Assembly (NCBI RefSeq): GCF_038443385.1
Contig: NZ_CP151726.1
Coordinates: 4,464,001-4,528,000 of the forward strand
Reading direction: 5' to 3'
Length of the DNA stretch: 64,000 nt
Source: Stieleria varia
Lineage (GTDB): Bacteria > Planctomycetota > Planctomycetia > Pirellulales > Pirellulaceae
How positions within the stretch are numbered: position 1 is the stretch's first letter; every line of letters starts with the position of its first letter. Shown here piece by piece: positions 55,231 to 63,299 of the stretch. The notes beneath the pieces are model-generated. The model saw only the letters and a list, made by a program, of their open reading frames with translations. It searched no databases and was not told the origin of the DNA. The position numbers and the translations under genes are program-made.

Positions 55231-56166
55231 TTATCGGATCAGTTTCGCGGCTCCTTGTTCGATCAGCACGTCCGCCAGTTCATTGCCAGCGGCAATCGCG
55301 ACCGTTTCCCAAGTGTCCGAGTCGAGGTCGATTGATGTTTCGTTTTCTGCTTCACAAATCTGTTTGCCATCAGTCGACAGAACGCGCGCCGTCAATCGAA
55401 GGGTTCCGTTTTCGCAGACGCCGTGCGCGGCGATCGGGGCCAAGCATCCGCCGTGCAACTGCGACAACAACTTGCGTTCAGCCAAGACAGCTGCTGCGGA
55501 ACTTGGGTCGTTCGTGCGGCGAACGATTTCCAATGCCCGCGAGTCACTGCGGCGGACCTCGATCCCCAAAGCACCTTGTCCGGGGGCCGGAAGCATCGTT
55601 TCCAGGGGCATTTCCGTTCGGCTGACGTGGTCATATTGCAAACGCAGTAGACCTGCGTTGGCCAAAACGATCGCTTCGAAGTCGCCATCCGCCAGTTTTT
55701 GCAATCGCGTTTGGACGTTTCCGCGGATGGGCAAGACGTTCAAGTCGGGACGTTGGCGGCGGAGTTGTGCGGCCCGACGGGTGCTGCCTGTACCCACCCT
55801 GGCCTCCTGTGGCAATTCCGCCACCGTCCAGCGGCTTTCGCTGATCAGGCAATCAGCCACCGTTTCACGTGGGGGAACCGATGCGAGCACAAGTCGTTCA
55901 TCGACTTCCGTCGGCAGGTCTTTCAGCGAATGCACCGCCACATCGGCTTCGTCGTCCAACAACGCCTGTTGAATCCGCTTGGTAAAGACGCCAATTTGCC
56001 GTGTTCCGTCGATCGGCCGCATGTCCACATCACCTTTGCTGACCAAGGGAACCAGGACCGTTGGAACGCCGTGATCGGCCAACAGGGCGGCGAAATGTTC
56101 GGCTTGCCACATCGCCAGCGGGCTTTCTCGGGTCGCGATTCGCAGGGGGGGAGGCTCGGATGACAT
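55231..56166 (-). CDS. hemC: Hydroxymethylbilane synthase (porphobilinogen deaminase)
   Basis: HemC polymerises four porphobilinogens into hydroxymethylbilane for heme and other tetrapyrroles. It has 311 residues from the ATG at 56166 ([24 protein letters not shown]). Landmarks are [36 protein letters not shown] (with the catalytic Asp), [24 protein letters not shown], and [13 protein letters not shown] with the dipyrromethane-binding Cys241. All are intact. It is divergent from the kinase gene with 257 bp between the starts. No other hem gene is adjacent. Confidence 0.96.
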   Translation of the reverse strand: MSSEPPPLRIATRESPLAMWQAEHFAALLADHGVPTVLVPLVSKGDVDMRPIDGTRQIGVFTKRIQQALLDDEADVAVHSLKDLPTEVDERLVLASVPPRETVADCLISESRWTVAELPQEARVGTGSTRRAAQLRRQRPDLNVLPIRGNVQTRLQKLADGDFEAIVLANAGLLRLQYDHVSRTEMPLETMLPAPGQGALGIEVRRSDSRALEIVRRTNDPSSAAAVLAERKLLSQLHGGCLAPIAAHGVCENGTLRLTARVLSTDGKQICEAENETSIDLDSDTWETVAIAAGNELADVLIEQGAAKLIR

Positions 56167-56423
56167 GACAATGCAACTCAGCGGTGGGAATCTGGGGGAT
56201 TTCGGTCTGGCTAGGTACCTTTTGAGCACTTCTCACGCCCTAGGTCCGTTCTAAATTAGAGCGTGGAACGACTTAGATGAAAGGGATGCGATCCCAGGCA
56301 GTGTAAACGTCCAATGGAATCGCGATACGTGCCGCAAAGTCGCCAGCCCTCCTTTTGGGGAGTTCACGCCGATTCTAGCAGCGTCACACACGCGTAATCA
56401 CTCTCACCCGCCCGTAGCCATTC

Positions 56424-59036
56424 GTGTCATCATCATCCGATTCGGACTTCCCGATCAACGACCAACCGACCCGCGATTTTGGCAGCGTGTCGTCGGATGA
56501 TGATTTGATCAGCGGGGAGATCGGTGACACCTCTTCCTTGCCCAGCAGCGAGCCGATTCCGTCGCGGATCGGAGACTATGAGATCCGGCACTTGATCGGT
56601 TCCGGAGGCATGGGCGAAGTTTACTTGGCCGAGCATGTCCGCATGCAGCGCAAGGTGGCTGTGAAGGTCTTGCGTAAGGACAAGATGCAGGAGCCTGCGG
56701 CGATTGAGCGGTTCTATGATGAAGTCCGCGTGGCGTCACGGTTGATGCACCCGAACATTGTCGCTGCGTTCGATGCCGGAGAGTTCGACGGCATTCATTA
56801 TCTGACGATGGAGTACGTGGATGGATTGAACCTGACGCGGCTGGTCAGCAAGAAGGGGCCGTTTCCTGTCGGGATGGCGGCCGCCGTGATTCGTCAAGCC
56901 GCGATGGGCTTATTGCACGCTCACCGAGCCGGGATCGTTCACCGAGACGTCAAACCGGGCAACTTGATGCAGGCCAGTGACGGCACGATCAAAGTGCTCG
57001 ACCTGGGACTTGCCCAAATCAACCAAATTCAATGGTCCGAGGACGGCCGTGAGTTGGGCTCCATCCCAGATCCTGATTCTCACCATAAACGCAAAGGCAA
57101 GCTCGTCGGCACACTCGCTTACATGGCTCCCGAGCAGTTGGAATCGCCCGACGATGCGGACCCACGTAGTGACATCTATTCGCTCGGCGCGGTGCTGTTT
57201 TTCTTGCTGACCGCTAGGCCTCCGTTCACCGGCGACTACTTGGAGCAAGTCTACGGGCATCGCCATGGCGCGATTCCGGACTTGATGCAAGAACGCGACG
57301 ACATCAGCTTGGGCTTTGCCAACATCTTTCGGCGGATGATGGCCAAGAAGGCGTCGCAGCGTTATGCATCGATGGATGAAGTCATAGAGGATTTGAGCGA
57401 ATACGCTGACGACACCTGCGCTCCGTCATGGATTACCGAGTTCCGATACCGACAAAACAAAGTCGATGTGTCGACGGCGTCCGGCGGCTCCACGGCAATC
57501 GCGAACATGCCGATCCTGGCGATCGACTTGGACATGTTCTACGCGACGGCGGCGGAAGCGGTCCCGGGCAGCGGCGTACGGTTGCTGAGCGCGGGAAACG
57601 ATGCCCAGCCGCTGTTTCGCATGGCGTTTGCAAGCGACAACGGACGACTGATTTGCGATTCGGACGCCATCGACATGCGTACCGATGACCCCAAACAAGT
57701 CGTCCACTGTTTGCCCATGTATATCGGCAAGGACGTGGTGGACCGCGAAGTCTGTGGGAGAAAGTGCCCGCCGGAGGTCTTGTTGGGACTGGCGATCCAA
57801 CGGGTGATTGCGAACGCATGGCCGGAACGCGCCATCCCGCGAATCGCCGCGATCGTTGTTCCCGCATGTTACGATCAGTTTCACCGACGCAGCATCGTAC
57901 AAGCCGCCCGGATCGCCGGATTGGAATCGATCCGATTGGTCGATCGATCCGTTGCATCGGTTCAGTCCACGATGCTGGATCCGGAGTTGGAATCGCTTAG
58001 CGATTCGTCAGTTGATGTTAAAGAAAAGGAACTGATCCTGTATTTGGGTTTGACAGGTCAAGCGACTGAGATCGCCTTGATTCGACGCGATGGAGTGCAA
58101 CTGACCCAGCTGGCGACAGCCGGTCACTGGCACACAGGCGGAACAGCGTGGCTGCATCGTTTGGTGGACTTGGCCGCAAAAGCCTTCGTCAAAGAACACA
58201 AGTTCGATCCGAAGAAAACGCTGAAGTATGCTTCGCGTCTGCAAATGGCGTGCGAGCGAGCGATCAATTCGATGTTGTTGTTGCCGGAAGTCATCATCGG
58301 GATTGATACGGATGAGAAATGTTTGACGGTGACGGTTTCTCGCGACGAGTGGCTTGAGCGAAGTGGTGATTTGATTTACCGCATGCGTCGCTGTATGCAC
58401 GAGGTTTGCACACAGGCGGGCGTCAGTCCCAAAAGTATCCAGACGTGCATCACCATGGGGCCGCTGTTGCACATGCGTGAGCTGCATGAACGCCTGCTGC
58501 ACAAGTTGTCGCCGACGATCCAACGAAAAGCATTGGATCGACCCGATGCCGCACGCGGCGCGGCTGCTTGTTTGGCAGCAGAGTTACCTGGGCGTTCCGA
58601 TTTGGCGCTGCCGCCTCAAACGGTGGCCAGTCAGTCGATCGGAATCGTCATCGCGGATAACCAAGGCCGACGTCGGATCTTGCCGATCATTCAGAAAGGC
58701 ACGCCGCTGCCTGCTCGCACGAACCGCAAGCTCTCGATCGCCAAAGATCGTCAGTCGATGACGTTGTCGATCGTTGAGACCTCTGGAGTGCACGGCAAGA
58801 GTTGGCATTCTCTGGGACGCTACGAGTTCGAAGTCGACAAGGATTCCGACAATCGTTTGAAGCGAACGCGAATGATCGGTTTCGAACTGAACGTGAACGG
58901 TTTGTTGACCGTCCGTGCCCAAACACCGGGAACTCCAGAGAGCACCAAGTTGTCGGATATCCCCATTTCGATGCTCAACGAGCGGGATGAACCCCAATGG
59001 CAACGCTGGATCAGCGACCTAGTGGACACCCGCTGA
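56424..59036 (+). CDS. Ser/Thr protein kinase fused to an Hsp70 (DnaK)-like domain
   Basis: The protein has 870 residues from a GTG. Residues about 50-330 are a Hanks-type kinase: G-loop GSGGMGEV (59-66), Lys81, Glu100, HRDVKPGN (Asp175, Asn180), DLG (193-195) and the APE-like MAPEQLESPDD. There is no transmembrane segment. From about 362 to 860 the sequence follows Hsp70 in order: AIDLD, IVVPACYDQFHRRSIVQAARIAGLE, LYLGLTGQATEIALI, GHWHTGGTAWLHRLVDL, TVSRDEWLERSGDLIYR, CITMGPLLHM, then a substrate-domain-like SIGIVIADN...LPARTNRKLSIA and LNVNGLLTVRAQ. The ATP-phosphate loops are degenerate (no GGGT, no GGSTR). It is likely a cytoplasmic kinase sensing unfolded protein or a client; that role is inference. 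Confidence 0.9.
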   Translation: MSSSSDSDFPINDQPTRDFGSVSSDDDLISGEIGDTSSLPSSEPIPSRIGDYEIRHLIGSGGMGEVYLAEHVRMQRKVAVKVLRKDKMQEPAAIERFYDEVRVASRLMHPNIVAAFDAGEFDGIHYLTMEYVDGLNLTRLVSKKGPFPVGMAAAVIRQAAMGLLHAHRAGIVHRDVKPGNLMQASDGTIKVLDLGLAQINQIQWSEDGRELGSIPDPDSHHKRKGKLVGTLAYMAPEQLESPDDADPRSDIYSLGAVLFFLLTARPPFTGDYLEQVYGHRHGAIPDLMQERDDISLGFANIFRRMMAKKASQRYASMDEVIEDLSEYADDTCAPSWITEFRYRQNKVDVSTASGGSTAIANMPILAIDLDMFYATAAEAVPGSGVRLLSAGNDAQPLFRMAFASDNGRLICDSDAIDMRTDDPKQVVHCLPMYIGKDVVDREVCGRKCPPEVLLGLAIQRVIANAWPERAIPRIAAIVVPACYDQFHRRSIVQAARIAGLESIRLVDRSVASVQSTMLDPELESLSDSSVDVKEKELILYLGLTGQATEIALIRRDGVQLTQLATAGHWHTGGTAWLHRLVDLAAKAFVKEHKFDPKKTLKYASRLQMACERAINSMLLLPEVIIGIDTDEKCLTVTVSRDEWLERSGDLIYRMRRCMHEVCTQAGVSPKSIQTCITMGPLLHMRELHERLLHKLSPTIQRKALDRPDAARGAAACLAAELPGRSDLALPPQTVASQSIGIVIADNQGRRRILPIIQKGTPLPARTNRKLSIAKDRQSMTLSIVETSGVHGKSWHSLGRYEFEVDKDSDNRLKRTRMIGFELNVNGLLTVRAQTPGTPESTKLSDIPISMLNERDEPQWQRWISDLVDTR

Positions 59037-59167
59037 TCGCTTCACCCTCGCTGGACTTTCCACGTCGATAGCGTGCAGCGACGTACGTTCGGATATTGTC
59101 GCGTGCTTGACTCGCTGGAGTTTGAGGTTGACAGTTTTTTTGCCGCAGCGTTTCGTTTCACATGTCA

Positions 59168-59192
59168 CCTCCCCCAAGGAAGTTGGGGGAGG
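59168..59192. repeat. CCTCCCCCAAG/CTTGGGGGAGG-type hairpin
   Basis: An isolated copy (AAGGAAGTT loop variant) with the TCGAGCTTAGCCGTTGAGGC tail lies after the kinase gene. A solo arm ACTGCTCAAAACTTGGTCTT follows at 59240. Confidence 0.6.
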
Positions 59193-59305
59193 TCGAGCTT
59201 AGCCGTTGAGGCGACCTTTGGCAGCACAGCTCTACGCTGGACTGCTCAAAACTTGGTCTTGACATGCAATTCCAACTGCCGGTTTTGTTCCTCCACTTGG
59301 AAGAT

Positions 59306-59557
59306 ACGCCGAAGGCGTTTAACAACATAGCCCAGGGTAAGGTTCCCGCGAGTGTGACGAGCGGGACCGCCACCCTGGGTTGAAAATGCGATCGACTCTC
59401 ACCTCACTCCCGCTCCGATTTTGGCGGCGAAGCCGCCAAAATCGGAGCGGGAGTGAGGTACTGGTGGGGACGTTGTCTGTACCCAGGGTTGCAGCGTCAT
59501 TCGCCAAGGCGAATGACGGCTTTAACCCTGGGCTATGCTGTTAAACGCCTTCGGCGT
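59306..59557. repeat. Nested inverted-repeat element with perfect 28-bp central hairpin
   Basis: Outer arms 59306-59337 and 59526-59557 (ACGCCGAAGGCGTTTAACA, then CATAGCCCAGGG) are complementary with one mismatch over 32 bp. Within them lie a left hairpin closed by CCCAGGGT / ACCCTGGG, a central perfect 28-bp stem (59401-59428 with 59432-59459, loop GAA, arms ACCTCACTCCCGCTCCGATT then TTGGCGGC), and a right hairpin ATTCGCCAAGGCGAAT inside ACCCAGGGTT/AACCCTGGG. The whole could fold as a three-armed structure. No reading frame fits. Confidence 0.85.
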
Positions 59558-59614
59558 AGGGAGAAAAGTTGCGCATGCCAATCCTGGCCAGTGGCTTGGA
59601 GCTCACCAAATCGA

Positions 59615-59834
59615 TGTTTGACCCGTAGCCGACAGGCGCAGGCGGAAGTGGCGTTTGGTTCTGCGGTGCAAGCCGGTTGATCGTGTCTCCTGCGCCTTCG
59701 GCTACGGGTCAAACGTTCGGAAGGTCTCTCGCGCTTGGTCAATGCGAAAACAGTCTGCATCTATCAGCCGCCACGCGATAGCGTCCGGTTCTTACTGCAT
59801 CTATCAGCCGCCACGCGATAGCGCCCGGTTCTTA
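59615..59834. repeat. GTTTGACCCGTAGCC inverted pair and CAGCCGCCACGCGATAGCG tandem
   Basis: GTTTGACCCGTAGCCGACAG (about 59617) and its near-complement CTTCGGCTACGGGTCAAAC (about 59697) face each other about 100 bp apart. From 59757 two 43-bp tandem copies of ATCAGCCGCCACGCGATAGC follow. They are relatives of the 39-kb array and the 170-bp repeat. The rest of 59037-59994 has no gene. Confidence 0.6.
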
Positions 59835-59994
59835 CACCTAAATACGAGAACCGCTCTCTATCTCGCTGCAACTGACGAATAATCCGGGCTAGCCATGCAG
59901 GCTTGAATGTGTTGATAGCCGTTCTGCTTGGAAGGCTTTTTTGGCTTCGATCTCGTTTTCGATTCGAAGAGTCAAATGACGCGGATTCAGCCAC

Positions 59995-60336
59995 CTACTC
60001 TTTGCCGTACTCCACCGTCACCGTTCGCCCATCTACTGCGGTGACCTTGCCGAAATCAATCTTCTCCGAGAACGCTTTCACGTCGGTCACCGGTGAGAGT
60101 TTGATCGTCATCGAACCATTCATGGAGGTGGAACTCATCGAGTGACTGTTGCCGTCCACATAATCCTTCAGCGACTCCGTCAGAGCGTCTCGATCAGACT
60201 CGTTGTCGACCCCGCTGACTTTGATCGTCACGGTGGTGGCCGGGTCTTGATTGAGGCTGAAAGAGCAGCCACTGGTGGTCACGAAAGTGGCAAGCAATAC
60301 GACGCCAGCCAGTCGAGCAATCGAGGCGGAAAACAT
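59995..60336 (-). CDS. Small putative lipoprotein
   Basis: This 113-residue protein has a lipoprotein signal: MFSASIARLAGVVLLATFVTTSGC, lipobox TSGC with Cys24. The mature part is rich in Ser, Thr, Asp and Lys, and the pattern TTVTIKVSGVDNESDRDALTESLKDYVDG then GKVTAVDGRTVTVEY suggests a small alpha/beta domain like the metal-associated (HMA-like) or BON-like folds, without their Cys residues. No homologous family is recognised. It is monocistronic, with a GGAATTCTGGCGAATCCC repeat about 50 bp upstream of the start. Confidence 0.75.
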   Translation of the reverse strand: MFSASIARLAGVVLLATFVTTSGCSFSLNQDPATTVTIKVSGVDNESDRDALTESLKDYVDGNSHSMSSTSMNGSMTIKLSPVTDVKAFSEKIDFGKVTAVDGRTVTVEYGKE

Positions 60337-60384
60337 TTGGGAACTCCAGGGTCAGGGACGTGTCGACGATCGTTGGTTGTGAGG

Positions 60385-60408
60385 GGAATTCTGGCGAATC
60401 CCATTACC
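60385..60408. repeat. Copy of the GGAATTCTGGCGAATCCC repeat
   Basis: An exact core followed by ATTACC lies between the lipoprotein start and the next gene's stop. Confidence 0.8.
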
Positions 60409-60462
60409 AATTGTAGGAATGAGGTGTTGGTGAAGGCATGATTTGCGAGAGGACGGGGCGCG

Positions 60463-61479
60463 TCAAAATGATTTCAGCAGTTCGTCGGCCGACTTTTCTG
60501 CCGCTGACATGACTTCGGCCAACGTTACCGCTTCTCCGCCGCGTTTCTTGCTCTCTGCTGCGGCTTCCATGAAAGCGTAGATTTCAAGCGTTTCTGCGGT
60601 TTCGATCGAGGGCTTGCCGGTGCGGAAAAAAGTAGCGATCTGGCGTAACAGGGGTTGGTAGCCCGAGTACGGACCGACTTGCAGGGAACCTTTGCTGCCG
60701 AACGCGGTGCCACCGTAACCAGACTTCACGGCTCGTAGACCGCGATAAGTCCCGATCCGATCGTTGGACCACGTGCCGACGACGACATCCATGCCCGCGT
60801 TGCCCGTGTGGGTCACCGACTGGCAGCCGGTGCCCAGGGCGGTGAACAGGGGCTCCACACCATGGATGCCGTACCAAAACAGATCGGTGTGCGATGGTTC
60901 CAATGAACACGGACTGAACGTGTCACACGCGACGACGTCACCGATCTCGCCAGACCGAGCGGCTTGAGCGCCTTCGGTGAAACGCAACGCGGAGCTGGAA
61001 AACATTGGCACGCCGTGCTTCGCGGCCGCGCGATAGATCGCAACGACTTCGGCCAGATTGGCTCCGACGGGTTTGTCGATAAACACCGGCTTGCCCGCTC
61101 GAAACACCCGCATCGCTTGTTCCAAGTGCGGCTTGCCATCGTTCGTCTCCAACAGCACCACGTCGACTTGGGCGAGCAAGTCTTCGATCGAATCAACGAT
61201 CTCAACTCCCACCGCTTTGACGTCCTCGGTGTATTTGGGGATTCGACTGTAACTGGACTCAATCGTTCGGCTGCCATGTGGATAGGCGGCCACGACGCGA
61301 CAATTCTGCATCGCGGGATCGGCAGGCTCCGCGTTGAACTGTTTTGCAAAGGCGGCCGCGTGCGAGGTATCCAATCCAATGATTCCGACTCGCAACAACT
61401 GATCGGTATCCGCGGCGTAAAGGTTTGTCATGACGCTGACCGCAATGAGTAACGATGTGATTTTGATGAAATAGGGCAT
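60463..61479 (-). CDS. Gfo/Idh/MocA family oxidoreductase, Sec-exported
   Basis: The protein has 338 residues from the ATG at 61479, chosen because a Sec signal follows (MPYFIKITSLLIAVSVMTNLYAAD); the frame runs upstream to 61677 without support. The Rossmann motif is RVGIIGLDTSHAAAF, which replaces the GxGxxG glycines with GLDTSH, a known variant in planctomycete paralogues. The catalytic-Lys motif is VFIDKPVGANLAEV. The Gfo C-terminal domain is short. The DTSH motif and exported location suggest a substrate-specific subfamily, but the substrate is unknown. Confidence 0.85.
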   Translation of the reverse strand: MPYFIKITSLLIAVSVMTNLYAADTDQLLRVGIIGLDTSHAAAFAKQFNAEPADPAMQNCRVVAAYPHGSRTIESSYSRIPKYTEDVKAVGVEIVDSIEDLLAQVDVVLLETNDGKPHLEQAMRVFRAGKPVFIDKPVGANLAEVVAIYRAAAKHGVPMFSSSALRFTEGAQAARSGEIGDVVACDTFSPCSLEPSHTDLFWYGIHGVEPLFTALGTGCQSVTHTGNAGMDVVVGTWSNDRIGTYRGLRAVKSGYGGTAFGSKGSLQVGPYSGYQPLLRQIATFFRTGKPSIETAETLEIYAFMEAAAESKKRGGEAVTLAEVMSAAEKSADELLKSF

Positions 61480-61640
61480 GATGGATTTCGGTGGAGGGAT
61501 GGAGGCAGGCATCTGGCGTCGGTTATACCAAACACTTGGTGCCGAATGAGTCCATGCGGTGCAACTTGGTTTGCGGCTGATTTGAGGCAGTATGTCGAGA
61601 GATTCAATCTCTTGTCGTCGACCGTTACCTCTCCCGGGCC

Positions 61641-61838
61641 GCACCGGTGGAGGTGACGCGCACGACACCTCCCCCAAGGAACTTGGGGGAGGTCGAGCAG
61701 AGCCGTTTAGGCGAATGCGAGGGAGGGGGCGTGCGTCGCGGTTGGTTTTCGTAACACGATTTGCGCTGCGTATGCCCCCTCCCGAATCTTGCTTCGCTCG
61801 ATTCGACCTCCCCCGGCTGCGCCGATGGAGGTGACGCG
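61641..61838. repeat. Complete CCTCCCCCAAG element (about 200 bp)
   Basis: It is bounded by near-direct copies of GCACCGGTGGAGGTGACGCG and GCGCCGATGGAGGTGACGCG. Inside are a hairpin at 61668-61692, GGCGAATGCGAGGGAGGGGG, and the complementary-type right part CCCCCTCCCGAATCTTGCTT then CGCTCGATTCGACCTCCCCC. This intact copy shows the structure of the broken copies at 34.4 and 50.5 kb. Confidence 0.75.
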
Positions 61839-61863
61839 CGCCAGGTGCTACGCCCTATGTGCT

Positions 61864-63162
61864 TCACACCGGCTCCCAGCCTGGTGCGTATTCTTTGGTC
61901 CAAAAGGCTTCGGCAGCCGGGTTGTTCAGGATGTGTCCGTTGTTGGGATCCAGTTTTAGATCAGACTGGGTGCGATAGGCGATGTTGCCGAGGTGACACA
62001 ACAGCGTGCTCTCGTGAGCTTTCTGGATGTCCGCGTTGGGGAGTCTGGCGGTGCGGACGGCATCGAGGAAATCGGCAAAGTGATCGGCGTCGCCTCCTCG
62101 ATCGTCGACGGTCTCAATCTCTTTGCCACGCATGTCCAATTCGACGTGTCCGTTTCCGCGAACCACAATCGAACCTTCGGTGCCGTGAAAGCTGATCCCA
62201 AAGCCGGTGTCGTGCGGTCCCAGGGGTGACCACGAGAGTCCTTCCCAAGTGATGGTTTTGCCGCCAGGGAAATCGTAGGTGACCATCATCGTGTCTGGCG
62301 TTTCTTGGTCGTCCTCATGACGGTACTTGCCACCGCCCGCGGTCACGCGTGTGGGATACTGAACTTGCATTCCCCATCGTGCGACATCCAAACCGTGAAC
62401 GCCGTTGTTGCCCAGTTCACCGTTGCCCCAGTGCCAATGCCAATGCCAGTTGTAGTGCAGCACGTTGTCCTTGAAGGGCTGACGAGTGCAAGGTCCTTGC
62501 CACAGCTCCCAGTCAAGCCACTGCGGAGGATCAGTTTGTTTACCGGTGCCGATCGGGCCGCGTCGGTTGTTGTACCAAGTACGAGCGTAGTGAACGGTAC
62601 CGATCTTGCCTTGATGGATCTTGTCGATCGCGCTGATGATCCCTCGCCAACTGCGGCGTTGGGTCCCCATTTGAACGATCTTGTTTGCTTTGCGTGCCGC
62701 TGCGACCGCCAATTCGCCTTCGTGAGGCGTGTGGCTGCACGGCTTTTCGACGTAGACATGTTTGTCCGCGGCGCAGCCCAAGATTGTGGCGGGTGCGTGC
62801 CAATGATTGGGGGCGCTGCACACGAACGCGTCAACACGTTTGTCGTCCAAGATCTTGCGAAAGTCGCCGACCAACTCGGGCGAGGGAGTCTGTCCGTCGC
62901 GAACAAACTCACCGACACGCCCCCGAGCACGCTCGTCGACGTCACAGATGTACGCGATTTCGACTTGGCCGGTCGCCAGCATGCCTTTTGCGATCGCGGC
63001 TCCGCGACCGTTGACGCCCATGATACCCAGCGTGATCTTATCGTTGGGTGCGACCGGTTTGGTGTCTTCTGCGGATGACGATTGGGCAGACGTGGCGAGG
63101 CCGAGAGACGACATCGCCACTCCGGCTTTGAGAAACAACCTGCGATCCAGTTCACGGTTCAT
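61864..63162 (-). CDS. Tat-exported Gfo/Idh/MocA family oxidoreductase
   Basis: The 432-residue protein starts at the ATG at 63162 (GGAG eight bases upstream) with a twin-arginine signal DRRLFLKAGVAMSSLGLATSA. Rossmann motif: KITLGIMGVNGRGAAIAKGML. Catalytic-Lys motif: HVYVEKPCSHTPHEGEL. C-terminal domain landmarks are GNGELGNNGVHGLDVARWGM and DFPGGKTITWEGLSW, typical of the large planctomycete exported subgroup in which the active site sits near a His-rich loop (HYNWHWHWHWGNG). It is upstream of the other Gfo gene on the same strand but separated from it by a repeat element. Confidence 0.92.
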   Translation of the reverse strand: MNRELDRRLFLKAGVAMSSLGLATSAQSSSAEDTKPVAPNDKITLGIMGVNGRGAAIAKGMLATGQVEIAYICDVDERARGRVGEFVRDGQTPSPELVGDFRKILDDKRVDAFVCSAPNHWHAPATILGCAADKHVYVEKPCSHTPHEGELAVAAARKANKIVQMGTQRRSWRGIISAIDKIHQGKIGTVHYARTWYNNRRGPIGTGKQTDPPQWLDWELWQGPCTRQPFKDNVLHYNWHWHWHWGNGELGNNGVHGLDVARWGMQVQYPTRVTAGGGKYRHEDDQETPDTMMVTYDFPGGKTITWEGLSWSPLGPHDTGFGISFHGTEGSIVVRGNGHVELDMRGKEIETVDDRGGDADHFADFLDAVRTARLPNADIQKAHESTLLCHLGNIAYRTQSDLKLDPNNGHILNNPAAEAFWTKEYAPGWEPV

Positions 63163-63207
63163 CAATACGTCTCCGGAGTAAAAAGGCGGGTAAAAAAATT
63201 CGTAATG

Positions 63208-63257
63208 AGATTCGCCAGAATTCCCTCACACAGGATTTCTGGCGAAATCCACGACGT
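63208..63257. repeat. Inverted pair of the GGAATTCTGGCGAATCCC repeat
   Basis: ATTCGCCAGAATTCCCTCAC is followed by CAGGATTTCTGGCGAAATCC, forming a hairpin like that at 19019-19085. It lies between the Gfo gene start and the DUF1501 stop. Confidence 0.75.
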
Positions 63258-63299
63258 GCATGACTGGCAAGCGTTTCACGTGCAGAAACGGCATTCCCA

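Noticed and set aside
54072-55625. A ladder of 112-residue plus-strand frames with Arg-rich repeats
   Set aside because: They repeat at the 158-bp period of the tandem array and shift frame with it; no start context or conserved protein features. The last runs into antisense hemC.
61480-61677. Upstream extension of the exported Gfo protein
   Set aside because: It would bury the Sec signal behind 66 residues that read through a repeat element.
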